From Anaspis maculata (taxonomy: Eukaryota; Arthropoda; Insecta; Coleoptera; Scraptiidae), in contig OX421965.1 in the NCBI GenBank assembly GCA_949128115.1, positions 58,894,012-58,958,011 on the forward strand: a DNA stretch of 64,000 nucleotides, given 5' to 3'. Position 1 is the first letter of the stretch. Each line of letters starts with the position of its first letter. Position numbers and translations under genes: made by a program. Below are positions 29,546 through 40,739 of this stretch, piece after piece. A model generated the notes under the pieces. It saw nothing but the letters and a program-made list of their open reading frames with translations, did not search any database and was not told the DNA's origin.

Positions 29546-30840
29546 TTACAAGAAGGACAACTCTGTACGGTAACATTTGGCTGACCACATCGATAACACA
29601 TTTTCTTCCTTGGTTCACGACAATTGCGAAAAACATGGCCTTTTCTTCCACAGTTCCAGCAAGAAGCAGATCCATTCAAATTTCTCTCAGGTTCCACTGG
29701 CATTACCACCTGATGTTCGAAGTACGCCAAATCTGGTTCCAGTAAACGACCAGCTTGCCGAGATGGTGGAGGCTTGAATGCTTCTAACGCTTGCTTCCTC
29801 GCTTCAAGCTTTAAACCCAGATCCAGAAGTTCTTCACGAGTAGAGATTTGGTGAAGTCCCAACTGTTGTTGGAAGTAAGGAGAAATATTTCGACTCAGGA
29901 TCTTCAGTTTAGTCTTCTCGGATACTTTTCCAGTAAGTCGATTGAAAAGATTATCCATCACCGCCAAATAAACGCCAATCGATTCTGTAGGACCTTGGGT
30001 GCGTTTGCGAATTTCCTCGAAGAGATGCTCATCGTAATCAGCAGGCAAAAACTGTCTTCTCAGCTGATACACCAGCGAATTCCAATCGGAAACCTGTTTT
30101 CTCATGGATCGGTACCAGACTAGGGCTTTTCCTTTAAACAGATCAATGGCCGATATAAAAAGCTCGACCTCAGATATTTGACGCGATGTCCTCAACTCCT
30201 CAATCCTCTCTAAAAATGAATTGACTGACATATCATTCGGCTCTCCAGAAAACTTGAGGTTCCATTGTGAAGGCGGTATACTTTTTATTCTAGGCTGAGG
30301 CTGTGGTACAGAAAGAAGTGAAGACGATGCTAAAGGTGGGTCCTCATCACTCTCCGAACCGGTAGACGAAGATCCACTCCCATCTAAACACACTGCAGCC
30401 AAGGAGGTATGAAGAGACTTCTCATGTCGTCGAGTTTTCCGAGATACCTCCGACTTCAAATTCAGCAAGTCGACAATAAATTTGGACTTCGCGGATTTCT
30501 GCTCCGCTGAAATTGCTTGACATTTATTCGCTCTCCCAAGTCCATGCGCAACTTTAGTGTTTAGTTTCGTCAGAGCTGATTTATCGCTTCCATCAAAACT
30601 TGCAATCAAACCCTGGATTTCGGCAATCTTCGCAGTTAACGCAACCTTATCTTCATCAAATTGGAAGGGATATTCCGGATATTCCAACGGCGTTGACTGT
30701 TTCTCTAGACGAAGTAATTGTCGAAGCGTTTTCCTCATCTCATCGGCCCCCTGAACACCAGTGATACCTCTCACCGTTAATTCGTAGGTTAACTCCTCAG
30801 TGGACAACCGATTAACTTCAAAGTTAAGTTTTGAAGCCAT
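29515..30840 (-). CDS. gag: Gypsy Gag, unit 3
   Basis: Translation identical to units 1 and 2 (441 residues), with the same start context and the same nucleocapsid pattern of one canonical and one degenerate zinc knuckle. Confidence 0.92.
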   Translation of the reverse strand: MASKLNFEVNRLSTEELTYELTVRGITGVQGADEMRKTLRQLLRLEKQSTPLEYPEYPFQFDEDKVALTAKIAEIQGLIASFDGSDKSALTKLNTKVAHGLGRANKCQAISAEQKSAKSKFIVDLLNLKSEVSRKTRRHEKSLHTSLAAVCLDGSGSSSTGSESDEDPPLASSSLLSVPQPQPRIKSIPPSQWNLKFSGEPNDMSVNSFLERIEELRTSRQISEVELFISAIDLFKGKALVWYRSMRKQVSDWNSLVYQLRRQFLPADYDEHLFEEIRKRTQGPTESIGVYLAVMDNLFNRLTGKVSEKTKLKILSRNISPYFQQQLGLHQISTREELLDLGLKLEARKQALEAFKPPPSRQAGRLLEPDLAYFEHQVVMPVEPERNLNGSASCWNCGRKGHVFRNCREPRKKMCYRCGQPNVTVQSCPSCNRAGNGRREN

Positions 30841-31318
30841 GATGACGTAAGCGTTTTCAACGATAAACAGAACAATGTAAAATCGACACGAAATCGATAC
30901 CTAACACCTAATAAGTAAATACCTAACACTAAAAACAAGACAAATAAGATTACGAAAGAAAAAAAAAACAAAAGGGGAAAAACAAACAAAGGTCACGATA
31001 CTCAACTGAAATACCTACCTCGCAAAAATATAGACCGCAATAATTATAATAGGTGAGTAGATCAACAGTATCGACCAATACAATGCGCGTACAAAATACA
31101 CAACAAGAACACACAAAAAAAAAATACACCAGTTTACAAGGAGGAGGAAGTACCTATTTCAAAACTTCAAACTTTGTTGTGATTAGTAAGTTGTTGAGTC
31201 TTGCTGAGTGAATTCAACTTAAACACCTTTGAAATAACTAAAAGTGACACTAAGTGTACCAGATACCTATTTTTTTTTAAGTCCAATTTTACTCCAGCAA
31301 AAAAAAAAAATATGCCAG

Positions 31319-31336
31319 GCCCCACGTTGGGCGCCA
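31319..31336 (-). other. Primer-binding site for tRNA-Lys(1,2), unit 3
   Basis: Same 18-nt site, 4 nt from LTR4. The poly-A run just inside it is shorter than in units 1 and 2, which shortens this unit slightly. Confidence 0.88.
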
Positions 31337-31340
31337 AATT

Positions 31341-33363
31341 TGTCATATGTTTTTTTACCTTAGGGGTATATGCACAGCTGGGGGTGCGAGGAGTCAGGTT
31401 GTTCAGACCCTCTTAGAGCAACGACAAATTAAATTTTTCGACCACCACAACCCCTAATTGAAAATGAAGGTGGTGATCACCGGGCTAGCAATAGAGTTGG
31501 GGTGGATTCTTAGCTGGACTTCCAAGAAAAAAAAAAAAAAACTAATTTTGAAATAGTAAAATTAAAATATTTAAGTTTATTAAAAAAAACAAAAAAAAAA
31601 TTTAAATAAATTAATGAATAAATAAATTAAATGTGGTTATTGACTTATAATCTCTTTCCTCTTTTAATCAAATATTTACGAATGAATTAAATTACCTACT
31701 AAATTAAATTTCAGTGAATCATGAATGAATTCCCTTTTTCGTAGTACTACCAAACTGGGTTACAGCAGCAAATTCAATCACTGGGTTTGCAAATTGCTCT
31801 TGCGAACACTTATCTTGTTAAAAAAAAGGAAAAAAAAAAGAACTTAATAATTAAATTTAATAATTAACCAATAAGAGCAGGTACTCAACAAAAGCGGAAA
31901 TGTGAAGTGAACACAAAACAAAAGGATAAAACAAAGTGATAAATAATCAAGGACTTTTCTTGCAACAAAATTATAGGTATCTAGTGCTGGTACTAAAATT
32001 CTCTCAAATAAACAAAATAACACAATTTAACAATGAAGGTAAGTGGGTTCCTTTATTTCACGGACTACACGAAATTTGCTCGTTCGTTTTCTTGGTGTGG
32101 AAGCAGTCTCAGGCAACAAATTAGTTTTGTGCAACTTACTCTTTTCGTCGGGAACAACAGAGCATAAACTAATTAACCGGAAAATGGACCGGCTTCCTCC
32201 ACCTTTTTCCTGGGTCGCAGGCCTTCAGAAGGGATAAGATTCAACTGATAGAAGCTCCAGAACGATCGAATCAACAGAGCAGGCAGTATACAACTTATCC
32301 CAAAGCGGCAGCAAAATGGCGGGCCACAAGCAGAAGTGCGTTGAATTTCTACAGCACAGACACGATGTCGTAATCAATTCGGTATAAAGACCCGAGCAAA
32401 GAACCCTAAAATTGCAAAGGTTAGCTTCTCCAGAAAAAAAGAAAATGTCCAATCGAATTGTCACCTCGAATGAGGGTTTCTCTTTGTTTCTATATGGTCT
32501 TTCTGTTTCGCAGAAATTCTTCGACAACCCTCGGCGGGTGTGTGCGGAATGGAGAAAACAAAACAACAACAGAAGCCTACAAGAAACGAAAATGTGAAAA
32601 ACAAAGTTAATTGCGACGAAACGTGAAGCTTACCCTCCGATCTTGTGAGGTATAGGTACGTTGGGGATGAAAAATAATCAACCAACTCTGATCTTTTGGT
32701 CTCGGTTCCTTCCTTTAAATCTCGTTGAAAATTCTAGGTTTGTTAATCCCCAATCGTGGGTGGCAAAAGGTGCTCAATAATACTAAACTTCAACCTTTTT
32801 TTTTCAGCCAAAAGAGAATCCTGGTTTATCCCGAATCGTCGGTATCCAAACAACGAATTTTTACAAAATTCTCCTAAAACCTTTTTCTTCAACGAGACGT
32901 GGAACTAAACTAAAACCGAGAGAAAAAAAAAAACGTAGACCAAGAAAAAGAAGAAAAATAAAAACCAAAGAAAAAGTCTACTGCCACTTTTTCCCGTTTT
33001 CTTGCCGACTCGATAGAGTGAGGTGTTATCTACAATTCCGGCATTAAATACACGGCTCGATCGCAACAATAACAAAGCAGGTAGGTACCTACGTAGAATT
33101 AATCTGCTGTAATGTGTGCTCTGTTCTAGGTAAAAGAAAGAGAAAAGAACCAAAGCAAAGGTAATGCCTCGACGGAGATAAACATGCATAAGACTACCCA
33201 CAACTAAAAGAATTTTTAAAGAAGAAGCCAGAATCAAAATAATAATGAATGCAGAGTGATAAAACAAAAATAAATTAAAACCTAACAAATAAACTCTCGT
33301 GGACCACCTAAATATAGTGTTTTTCTACCACAATTTTTCAGGTTGTCAAATTTAACCGTTACA
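31341..33363 (-). repeat. LTR4 (5' LTR of the array)
   Basis: 2,023 bp with TG...CA ends. Private variants against LTR1-3 are T at 32107, C at 32854 and one extra A near 33279. Its left-side variants (A in TTGACTTA, A in ACAAAAGG, G at 31938) are shared with LTR2 and LTR3. LTR1 and LTR4 are the original pair from the founding insertion. Confidence 0.93.
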
Positions 33364-33367
33364 GTGC
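33364..33367. repeat. Right target-site duplication of the gypsy array (GTGC)
   Basis: Directly follows the CCGTTACA end of LTR4 and matches 8215-8218. Confidence 0.75.
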
Positions 33368-34138
33368 ATGGGCGAAAAAACTGCTATCATGATTATGGTC
33401 TGGTCCAGTTGAACTTGTACAAACGATTGCTGGTGTGCATTGTGCAATTCTTGAAGTACAGCAGTAATTACGATTCTGGCTGCCGCAAATGAGAAAGCTG
33501 AGAATCTTCCACACTCTTCCTATAGCGCTTTTTCATAGTTTTCAAAAGTTGGCACTGTTGGGGTACCCGGAACACCCGGTGTGATGTTGCTACGGAACTG
33601 AATCGTGATTGAGGTCATGAGGTCTGGTCAGTTGAACTTGAAGAAAGAACGTCTGATGCTGTTATAGAATGACTTTGTTCACCTCTCCTCTCATTGAATT
33701 ATTCGAATATTGGAGGTATGATGGTAATCGTGAGAAAAATTGGAAATTTTCATTTTTTTTTTGACATTCCCATATGTTGAAACATCCAGATCTGCCGAAA
33801 GAAAAATTCGTGTAAGTCGGACTGGATGTGTCTGTGTCAGGTTTTTTGTTCCTTGATTTATTTCTTAACCGTCGAACTGATTTCGACCAAAATTGGTAAG
33901 CGCATAGTAGGTCTATAGTAGAAAATATGCAAATTTTATCGTGATTTGTGAGACAGAGATGTCATCGTCAAAGAGTGACAGAAGATTTTTCTTTTTGACA
34001 GCTCTTTTTGGAGCCTTTGAAAAAATCAGAACAGTTGAAAGTATTTGAATTGAATTCGTGAATTTGTGAAAGATTGAGCTGAAAAGAAGTTGTTTTTTGA
34101 ATAAAATGTTGAATGAGTTGTGGAATGCTGAATTGAAC
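33368..34138. other. Non-coding stretch, no gene seen
   Basis: AT-rich sequence without a convincing ORF. A short motif around GGTCTGGTC(C)AGTTGAACTTG occurs twice (near 33398 and 33625), suggesting an old local duplication. Confidence 0.5.
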
Positions 34139-34150
34139 TAGAGGAGAATT

Positions 34151-34456
34151 TTTTTTTCCTGCATCAACTACTGGGTTATTAGCAGGCTTTTTTCGGCGAG
34201 TTTTTCTGTAACGATAACAACGAACGACGGCACAACGTGTAGATAACAGTTTTTTTGGAACTGTGGGGGATTTTCAGTATGGTTTCGTTTTCGATGGCTT
34301 TTCTGTTTCATCCTTTTTCCCGGGGCATCACCGCATGATAGTAGATGCCCCAGTACTAAAGAACGCATGAAAAAGTCCATCTGGCCCGGTGCGGATTTGA
34401 AGCTGGGACCTCCACCTTTGAAAGCGGGGCCGAGCTCACCGTGCTACCGACCGGGT
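34151..34456 (-). mobile_element. tRNA-derived SINE with target-site duplication
   Basis: Read on the minus strand, the head (from 34456) has a tRNA-like acceptor pairing (CCCGGT with ACCGGG), an A-box-like GGTAGCACGGTGAGC and a B-box-like GCTTCAAATCC. A hairpin (GGGGCATC...GATGCCCC) follows in the body, and an A-run closes the element at about 34151-34157. The flanking bases TAGAGGAGAATT occur at 34139-34150 and 34457-34468, a 12-bp target duplication. This is a SINE, not a functional tRNA gene, since the cloverleaf is incomplete. Confidence 0.82.
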
Positions 34457-34468
34457 TAGAGGAGAATT

Positions 34469-37424
34469 TTGATTTATTCAAAATTTCCGTTTAAGTTGAC
34501 CCAATTTTCAAACGGTATGCAGATATACAGAGTGACAATGAAGAAAGTGTTAAACTCGCCCAAATGTTCTGTATTTGTGAAAGAAACATGAGTCTTTTCT
34601 GGTGGCATTCTGTGTCATACCCTGTGATCCCTGTATGGCCTATGTGCGAGCGAGACAAGAAGTAGCGCCGTGTAAAGAACTAGCGTGTAGTGAAGCTTTC
34701 GGTGGTATATTTCCTAGATACATATTATAATAGTACGTACGTACAATCGTACATATAAGAAGTACGTCGGCGTGATTCGAACACCCTAAGCATTCCTTCA
34801 ATCGTCTAGTCCACAAGTGGTTCTCATTTCCACCACCATGGGCTCTGTGTGTCCTATGCCTTGATAGCTGAAGGTCATGCACGCTCCCCATACATAACGT
34901 CATTGATCACCTGGCTCATTCAGGTATCTTTGTCAGTAGTTCTGGGTCACTTTAATTTTTAACCAATTTATGCATCAATCACATTAGCTATACAAAAAAA
35001 AAAATTGATTGTGACCGAGGCTAAGGCTGTATACGCACGGTATAAATATTCTCAAAAATGAAGATAAAGAGATCTTGAGATTTTGATGAGATTCTATCAA
35101 ATGTTTTGTCCACTTTGTTTCCGTTTGGATCACCCCACATTTTTTTAGAAGCCCAATAGTCCTAAAACACTAGAAAAGTTTTTAACGGATTGCTGGGACA
35201 TTTTTTGACAAACGAAAAAATTATCAACTGTTTTATAATTTTAAGAGATGTAGAAAATTGAATACAGTTTGGTTTTTTGAGAAAAGCCGTCAACAAAAAA
35301 GAAAAAATATTACTCCCACATAATCCAAGAAACGCTAGGTATTAAATTTTTCAATACACTCAGTACACTGTATGAAAAAAATTGAGTTTTTATCTCCATT
35401 TTTGAGAGAGAAGTCCTCAAAATAATTTTGGCCTGCTGAGTACAGCCTCAAGATAATCAACAGACTAAATTTAATATCCAGCCCGCCAATATAATACACG
35501 CTGATCTTAAAAATAAAATTCGCGTTACATTCCTTCAAAGTGAACAAAACAGCGTTTCCAATGTCTCTTCACAATTATTTATTAGTTTAACTACTTAAGA
35601 TTCGGACATTTGATTGAAGAAATTCATCATCAGGTACACAGGATGATTCATAATTCATGGACACGGAGTCCAGGGCAGTCCTTTCCTTACTTATTCCCCT
35701 TGCCCTTCCCCCAACTTTCTACGCCACTGAAGATTTTTCAAGAGCGATTACTTTTCCAGAGTGATTGCCCAATTTACGAAGAAAGCTACTGAAATTTTGA
35801 TTAGAAGCTTTGTTCTCGAAATATTCGAATCTAAAAATGTGTGAAAACGTCAAAGACATCAACATTTCGAAGAGCCCAAGAATGTTAATTCCTGGGAACT
35901 TGTTATTTCTCGCGATTTCCCAGCTAAAATATTGGATTCTTAATTTAAAACGCCAGGAAAACCATGTTTCAGTCAGTGAAGAAATCATGAATTCCGTTGT
36001 ATCTCTCTTTACCCTCAGCAGTAATCATTTCTTAGCGTCTCGGTATGAATTACACTATACTGTCTTTTTTCGTATTTCCATTTAGATACTTGTAGCCACA
36101 ACCATGACCATACCTCAAGCGAAAAAAATGTGCGAAACTGAATGTGGAACGGCGGAAACTATAATTGCTCAATTCGAGGAATGTCGTGGGAGCCGGCTTC
36201 CTGCCACTCGCTGCTGTCGAAATCGATGACTCTTGACTCGAGTGGTATCGCACACACACCGTGCAGATCGGATGTTAATGAGATTAGCGACAAATTGGCG
36301 GCGCAACGCCCGAGATTATTCAGTGCTTCCGTGCTATCGATTCCATTGGAGCTAGTCACTTCCTGGACCCGACAATGGGCTGCGCAGTTATTATTTTTAA
36401 AGAACCGCCACCACTTAAAAACCAGCAGGCTGAAGGAGAGGAGAGCCCCTTGAATGCTGGAGCTGTACGGCGGCCTCTCCAGCCGGGAATAATGCACGCC
36501 GCCGTCCGACTCGCAGCCGTGCCTTCTGGAGTGTCTTCCTAATCAAAAAATCACAATGGCCGAGCTCGGATTTATCCCGCGCGCCAAACAACCAACCTCA
36601 TGATGATGATTACAAGGGGTTTTATGTGCGGTTTCAATTTTATTCCGTTCAGTAATTAGAAATGTATTGCGGCCGCTTTCGAGGACTTTCTCGGGTCTGT
36701 TTCGTTCCCCTCTTTTGTCGAAAACCCACAGAATTGATAGACAAGCTCTCAATTATGTGTGGTTCATATATTTGGAATATACCAAACGACAATTTTGGGT
36801 CGTTAAGTTGGCCTAGATTTGGTTACAGCGCTTTATTTTGCAAGGTTTGAATAACAGAGTACATGACAGGTCATTGACGCATGTACGCAGTTGGTGGTTG
36901 GTCAATCAGTCATCCCTTCACATTGAGAAACAGCCAAATGAAAAAACAGCTCGCGTCCAAATGGACTGCGAATCAGTTTTAGCAGTCTAAACTTTATGAT
37001 GCACCACCTCGAAGGCACTGGAAAGACTTCCGCCTGTGGAACTTCGAAGCGCAACGCCGAGGCGTGAAACACGCCGGCGACGACATAAAAGGAGCCTCGA
37101 GAAGAAGACCCGTCGGATGGGTGGTTGATTTTAATTATGAGCCTTATTTTTCCATCTCTGGCGTCCTCTCTCCCATCTTTTTCTTTCATAATTCCAGGAG
37201 GGAATAACATCTACTTTGGACCACACTGATGCTCTGGTGATTATTCCCGGTGGTGGTGCGCCTCTCGGTCTAAACGAGGCCGAGAATAATTATTTCTTCA
37301 TCCAATTAGGGATGCTGAAAGTACAGAAGCTACAATCACGCTCGAGGATGCTATATATATTCATTGTGTCGTTCGCAAGACTAAATGCAGAAATTAATGG
37401 GGATTTTATCTCATTAACAGCGTC
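34469..37424. other. Mostly non-coding; weak second SINE-like head near 34.8 kb
   Basis: No convincing gene. Around 34765-34815 the minus strand has GGACTAGACG (A-box-like) and about 30 nt later GTTCGAATCA (B-box-like), possibly another tRNA-derived SINE head without visible ends. A GC-rich patch at about 36940-37120 has no coding character. The ORFs at 35.7-36.5 kb overlap on both strands and look random. Confidence 0.4.
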
Positions 37425-37907
37425 GTGCTTTTATTTTATTCCGCGGGCTACAAACACAAACACAGACACACATACAACAGCACACCACAGCATACCATCA
37501 GGCGGAATTTAATTAAAACACACAACCATGCCGGAAAGCTCGCAGAGAGAGTCTTGAGAGAGAAAATCGAACAATATGCGAACGGAGATGAGAACATTAC
37601 CATCGAAGATTGGAGCATTTGTTATTGCATGTGGCAGAACTTGGCGCGCAACTATGGCATGACTGCGCTTCCTGTCTCTGGTCTCTGGAGGATACTGACG
37701 GATCCGCAACGCTGCAAGAGACATGAGTATACGTACAAAAAGGTGTTCACAAGCTACCAGGCATTTTCTGTCTTTCTAAAACCTAGCATACAAACAAAAG
37801 ATTCTCATCCTTATTCCTTGAGATCAGTGAATTTATATGTATACAACACACTAGAATCCAGAAAGAACTCTGGCAATACAGCACGATCAACAACATTTTC
37901 ATTTTAA
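37425..37907 (+). CDS. Unrecognised 160-codon ORF
   Basis: I do not recognise this ORF. Its middle, from about residue 35 to 110 (N-H-A-G-K-L-A-E-R-V through W-R-I-L-T-D-P), has balanced, protein-like composition with a predicted amphipathic helix. The first 30 residues come from a CA-rich microsatellite-like tract (near 37450-37490) and look spurious. There is no clear splice context or domain. It could be an exon or transposon relic, or chance. Confidence 0.2.
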   Translation: MLLFYSAGYKHKHRHTYNSTPQHTIRRNLIKTHNHAGKLAERVLREKIEQYANGDENITIEDWSICYCMWQNLARNYGMTALPVSGLWRILTDPQRCKRHEYTYKKVFTSYQAFSVFLKPSIQTKDSHPYSLRSVNLYVYNTLESRKNSGNTARSTTFSF

Positions 37908-38680
37908 ATTTGACTCACAAGGCAGTACATAGTACGAAGCGGACATACTATGTACTTTTTTTCATAATTCGAATTTTAAACTCGAAATTTCGACTTTTGA
38001 AGGAAATACCTGCGGAACAGCTCCATAGTGTAACGGTTCGAAATACCCGCGTCGTCAAAAACACCAAGATAAGGCTTGATAAGTTTTTATTACAAGAAAG
38101 GTAAAGAAATTTCGCCATTTGCTAAAACGTTCTTGAAGCCTCGGTGTCGTGCCACCCCGTGGGGGTTTGGTCACAGGTTGTCATCTCCGCCGACGTAATA
38201 TTCAATCCTTCAACCCCAAACCCCCAAATTAATTAGCTTTACGTTAGGTTTCACGTTGAAGTTTCGAATTCCGGCTTGGAAGGTAGTCTGAAGTCTCGCC
38301 TAGAGCCAGAGAGTTTTCCCATGAAATCGGCTGAGACTGTCGATAGTGTCTGCGGACCGAAGTAGGGCCACGTCAGGCCAAGAAGTGGGCGAGGGCCGCC
38401 TGATTCACGTGAGCTTCGAGTCAAGAAGGACTGCCGGGATCGGAGGCCGATATCCAGAACAAGTGGTTGCTGCCTATCCACTGCAGGACGTCCAGAGGGC
38501 GTGAGGACTGCTTAGGTGTTCCCTGTGCGATCTCAGCACCACCGTGACGTGAGGTTCCAACGGACTCGGTGCAGCTGTCAGCGGGGGCTGTGGACCAGTT
38601 TGCTGCGGTGTGGTCTGTCCGGACGGTAGACTTCTCAAGGAAATTTGTTTAAGGTTTCTCTCAGACTGATTCTCTCAGAT
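37908..38680. other. Unexplained GC-rich block
   Basis: From about 38140 to 38640 base composition rises sharply against AT-rich flanks, without a credible ORF. It could be the 5' UTR of an unrecognised retroelement. It ends where the inverted-repeat cluster begins. Confidence 0.4.
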
Positions 38681-38684
38681 ACTG

Positions 38685-38886
38685 ATTCGACACTCCCCGA
38701 TTCGTTCGCTTGGATCAATTATCCATATTTGCTCTCTTCCTACATCTTTATCGCTTCACTATCGGGCCGCCATTTCCCTCGCACGTAACTCTTGTGTTTC
38801 ACTGACGTCACTGACTGAAGAGAGAAGGGTCATTCCTTTGTGACATTTCCCTGACCCGTTGAATGACAACCCGGTATCAAAAAAAT
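38685..38886 (-). repeat. Repeat family R38, copy 1 (inverted)
   Basis: Reverse complement of copies 2 (38907-39186) and 3 (40740-41030). The common core includes AATTGATCCAA, GAATCGGGGAGT and the T-C-A-A-C-G-G-G region. Copies 1 and 2 face each other and could form a long stem with roughly 200-bp arms. Confidence 0.78.
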
Positions 38887-38906
38887 CAAAACATTTCAAA
38901 AAGCAA

Positions 38907-39186
38907 AGTATGGATGGAACTGGCGATGCCTCAAGGATTTTCAGTGATCTCTGTTTTTTTTTCATATGTCGGGCCGTTATTTGACTGGCGAGGGCAATAT
39001 CACGAAGGGATGACCATGTCGTCCGCTGAGACAAGACAACGTCAATAAAAGAGCGCAAGAGTGACGTACGCGGAACTGGCGATTCGATAGTGAAACGAGA
39101 GAGATGTATGATGAGATAATTGATCCAAACGTACGAATCGGGGAGTGTGGAATCGGTATGTGAGTAACGAATGTCTGAAGAGTGAT
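38907..39186 (+). repeat. Repeat family R38, copy 2
   Basis: Shares its left extension (GGAACTGGCGATGCCTCAAGG) with copy 3 in diverged form and its core with both other copies. Substitutions are numerous, so the family is old relative to the gypsy array. Confidence 0.75.
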
Positions 39187-39285
39187 ACCAGAGAGAGAGC
39201 GATAGTTCTGTAACACAATAGCGATTATACATAATAAATCTGAAGACCTCCTGGTTTAACTAGCTGAGCTACCGACCCCTTTTTT
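39187..39285 (-). mobile_element. SINE-like head, copy 1
   Basis: The minus strand from 39285 reads GGTCGGTAGCTCAGCTAGTT, a good tRNA-like 5' end with A box. It is followed by about 70 bp shared with 40025-40135, including a CTCTCTCT tract. The B box is poor. It abuts R38 copy 2. Confidence 0.55.
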
Positions 39286-39306
39286 AGGGAGGAGGAAATA
39301 GCTATT

Positions 39307-39427
39307 TACGATACAAGTGTTAAAAGTGACAGGTATTATTTTGTGAGCGGGGACGCTTGCGAAACGAGCGTAAGTGAGTAGAGCAACCCCGCGAACAAAA
39401 TAAGACACTTTTAACGCGTGTATCGTA
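39307..39427. repeat. Foldback element with about 42-bp arms
   Basis: The left arm (39307-39352) begins TACGATACAAGTGTTAAAAG. The right arm (39387-39427) is its imperfect reverse complement and ends CGCGTGTATCGTA. The GTTAAAAGTGAC(A/G)GGTATTATT motif recurs once more near 39540, so the full element may reach about 39585. No ORF. Confidence 0.7.
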
Positions 39428-39767
39428 CAAGATTTTATCTACAATGGTCTTTGAAATGTTTGGTAAATGTTAGACTTTATTGAAAATATGACAGGAACGC
39501 GCGGAATCATCATTTTTTCACGTCGCCCATGACGACGTGTTAAAAGTGACGGGTATTATTCAACGCTTGTAGATAAATGCTTCTCACGCACGCCCCGGCT
39601 GGAATGACACTGGGGGAGTATGGGATTCGCCGCGTCTTCGCAAGCCTTACTCACTAAACCTCTCCTCAGACTCTGGTAATTAACCCGTTCCTTATCGGTA
39701 CCGCGAAAGCATCACATCAGGGGACGCCGGCGCCGGTCGGTCTCGTGTTGGTTTTAAATCCACGTCT

Positions 39768-40010
39768 TCACGCTAATTGTTGATCTCTATCCTGTTTTTC
39801 TCTTCCTTGCTCGTCATCTCCTTTTTGTTCCATGGCGCTCGTAACCATCTCTTTAACTTGCTTTCCGCATTCCTCATCTCTCAGCATCAACAGGACCAGT
39901 GTTTCTTTGTTCAGTTTGATACCTGCTGCTGCTTCTTCTACCTTTTCTCTTTCCAAGCGCCACCTTTGACACTCAAACAGGGTGTGCCCGGCGCCCGGTC
40001 TGGCCGTATC
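39768..40010 (-). pseudogene. LINE ORF2 C-terminal fragment
   Basis: The minus-strand frame contains A-G-H-T-L-F-E-C-Q-R-W, then E-R-E-K-V-E and L-V-L-L-M-L-R, the typical end of Jockey/I-type LINE polyproteins downstream of the zinc knuckle. The reverse transcriptase itself is missing. The frame runs on upstream into the SINE-like head, so it is a truncated relic and its apparent N-terminus is not real. Confidence 0.7.
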
Positions 40011-40024
40011 TGAGATGATTGCAG

Positions 40025-40135
40025 GGCGGTACCAAATAGAGAGAGAGAGAGCGCGATAGTTTAGTGACACAATAGCCATTATACATATCAAATCTGGAGA
40101 CCTTCTGGTTCAACTAACTGAGCCACCGACTCCTA
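40025..40135 (-). mobile_element. SINE-like head, copy 2
   Basis: The minus strand from 40135 reads GGAGTCGGTGGCTCAGTTAG, a tRNA-like A-box region, and shares about 105 bp with copy 1, including the CTCTCT tract. It leads directly into the LINE C-terminal fragment on the same strand, so the element may be a SINE whose body came from a LINE. Confidence 0.55.
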
Positions 40136-40739
40136 AAACCCGTCCAACAAGGCCAAAGTCCTTTTAAAATGCGACATGGTGGAGGCGCCGGGGTTTAAAC
40201 GGCACCCATTAGAATCCAAATAACCTAAACTCGGTGTACCTTTGACGCACCACCACAGGATGGAGGCACGGAGCTACTCACACCAAGAGGGCTCGGTCCG
40301 GCACCGGGAGAGCTAACTAAGAATAATGACTTTTCTAACGACATAATGAAAATTTCCAAAAAGACGTACCTAGGTAAGAAAGGTTGAGCAATAAAAGAAA
40401 TAGTGCACTTTTTTGGAACTTATGTCTCACGAGTTGAAAAACCAACTGAGGTACCTCGCGGGATATGAACTTGTAACTTGTATACAATGAACATTACACC
40501 TCAGTACCTCAGTGTAAGATAACGCATAACGCCATCAGCTTGCGGGAAAAAAAGCAGCGAAAGAGACATTTTTCACACTGCAGCCGACCTCGGATTACAA
40601 CTCGGAGTTTATATATTTTTTCCTTTATTTTTGCATTAGGTATATGTACCTATATGAAGATACATTGAAGTTCAATTAATTATATATTTCAAGAATAAGT
40701 AGATAGTTGACTGAATCCAGGCAAAAAAGAATGAATGAA
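40136..40739. other. Non-coding stretch, no gene seen
   Basis: AT-rich, with only short incoherent ORFs. Confidence 0.5.

Larger units (their letters stand above)
8219..33363 (-). mobile_element. Tandem array of three Ty3/gypsy LTR retrotransposon units sharing four LTRs
   Basis: Structure on the + axis: LTR1 8219-12200 (with an insertion), internal 12201-17232, LTR2 17233-19255, internal 19256-24287, LTR3 24288-26310, internal 26311-31340, LTR4 31341-33363. The period is 7,055 bp (slightly shorter in the last unit because of poly-A length). Each internal region carries leader, gag, pol, tRNA-Lys primer site and polypurine tract on the minus strand; no env-like ORF is present. The three Gag and three Pol translations look identical. 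The single flanking GTGC duplication and the mosaic inner LTRs indicate expansion by unequal LTR-LTR recombination after insertion. Confidence 0.95.

Noticed and set aside
8219..33363. Array as a simple assembly artefact
   Set aside because: Not fully excluded, but unit-specific differences (G at 18203, different poly-A lengths, mosaic LTR markers) and a single pair of outer GTGC repeats are better explained by real recombination. Long reads should settle it.
12196..33363. env-like third ORF in the gypsy units
   Set aside because: pol ends at the polypurine tract and LTR, leaving no room for env. The hydrophobic LTR ORF is low-complexity and has no signal peptide plus cleavage architecture.
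34383..34457. Possible tRNA gene
   Set aside because: The acceptor stem pairs, but anticodon and T arms do not fold properly and an A-tailed body with target duplications follows. It is a SINE head.
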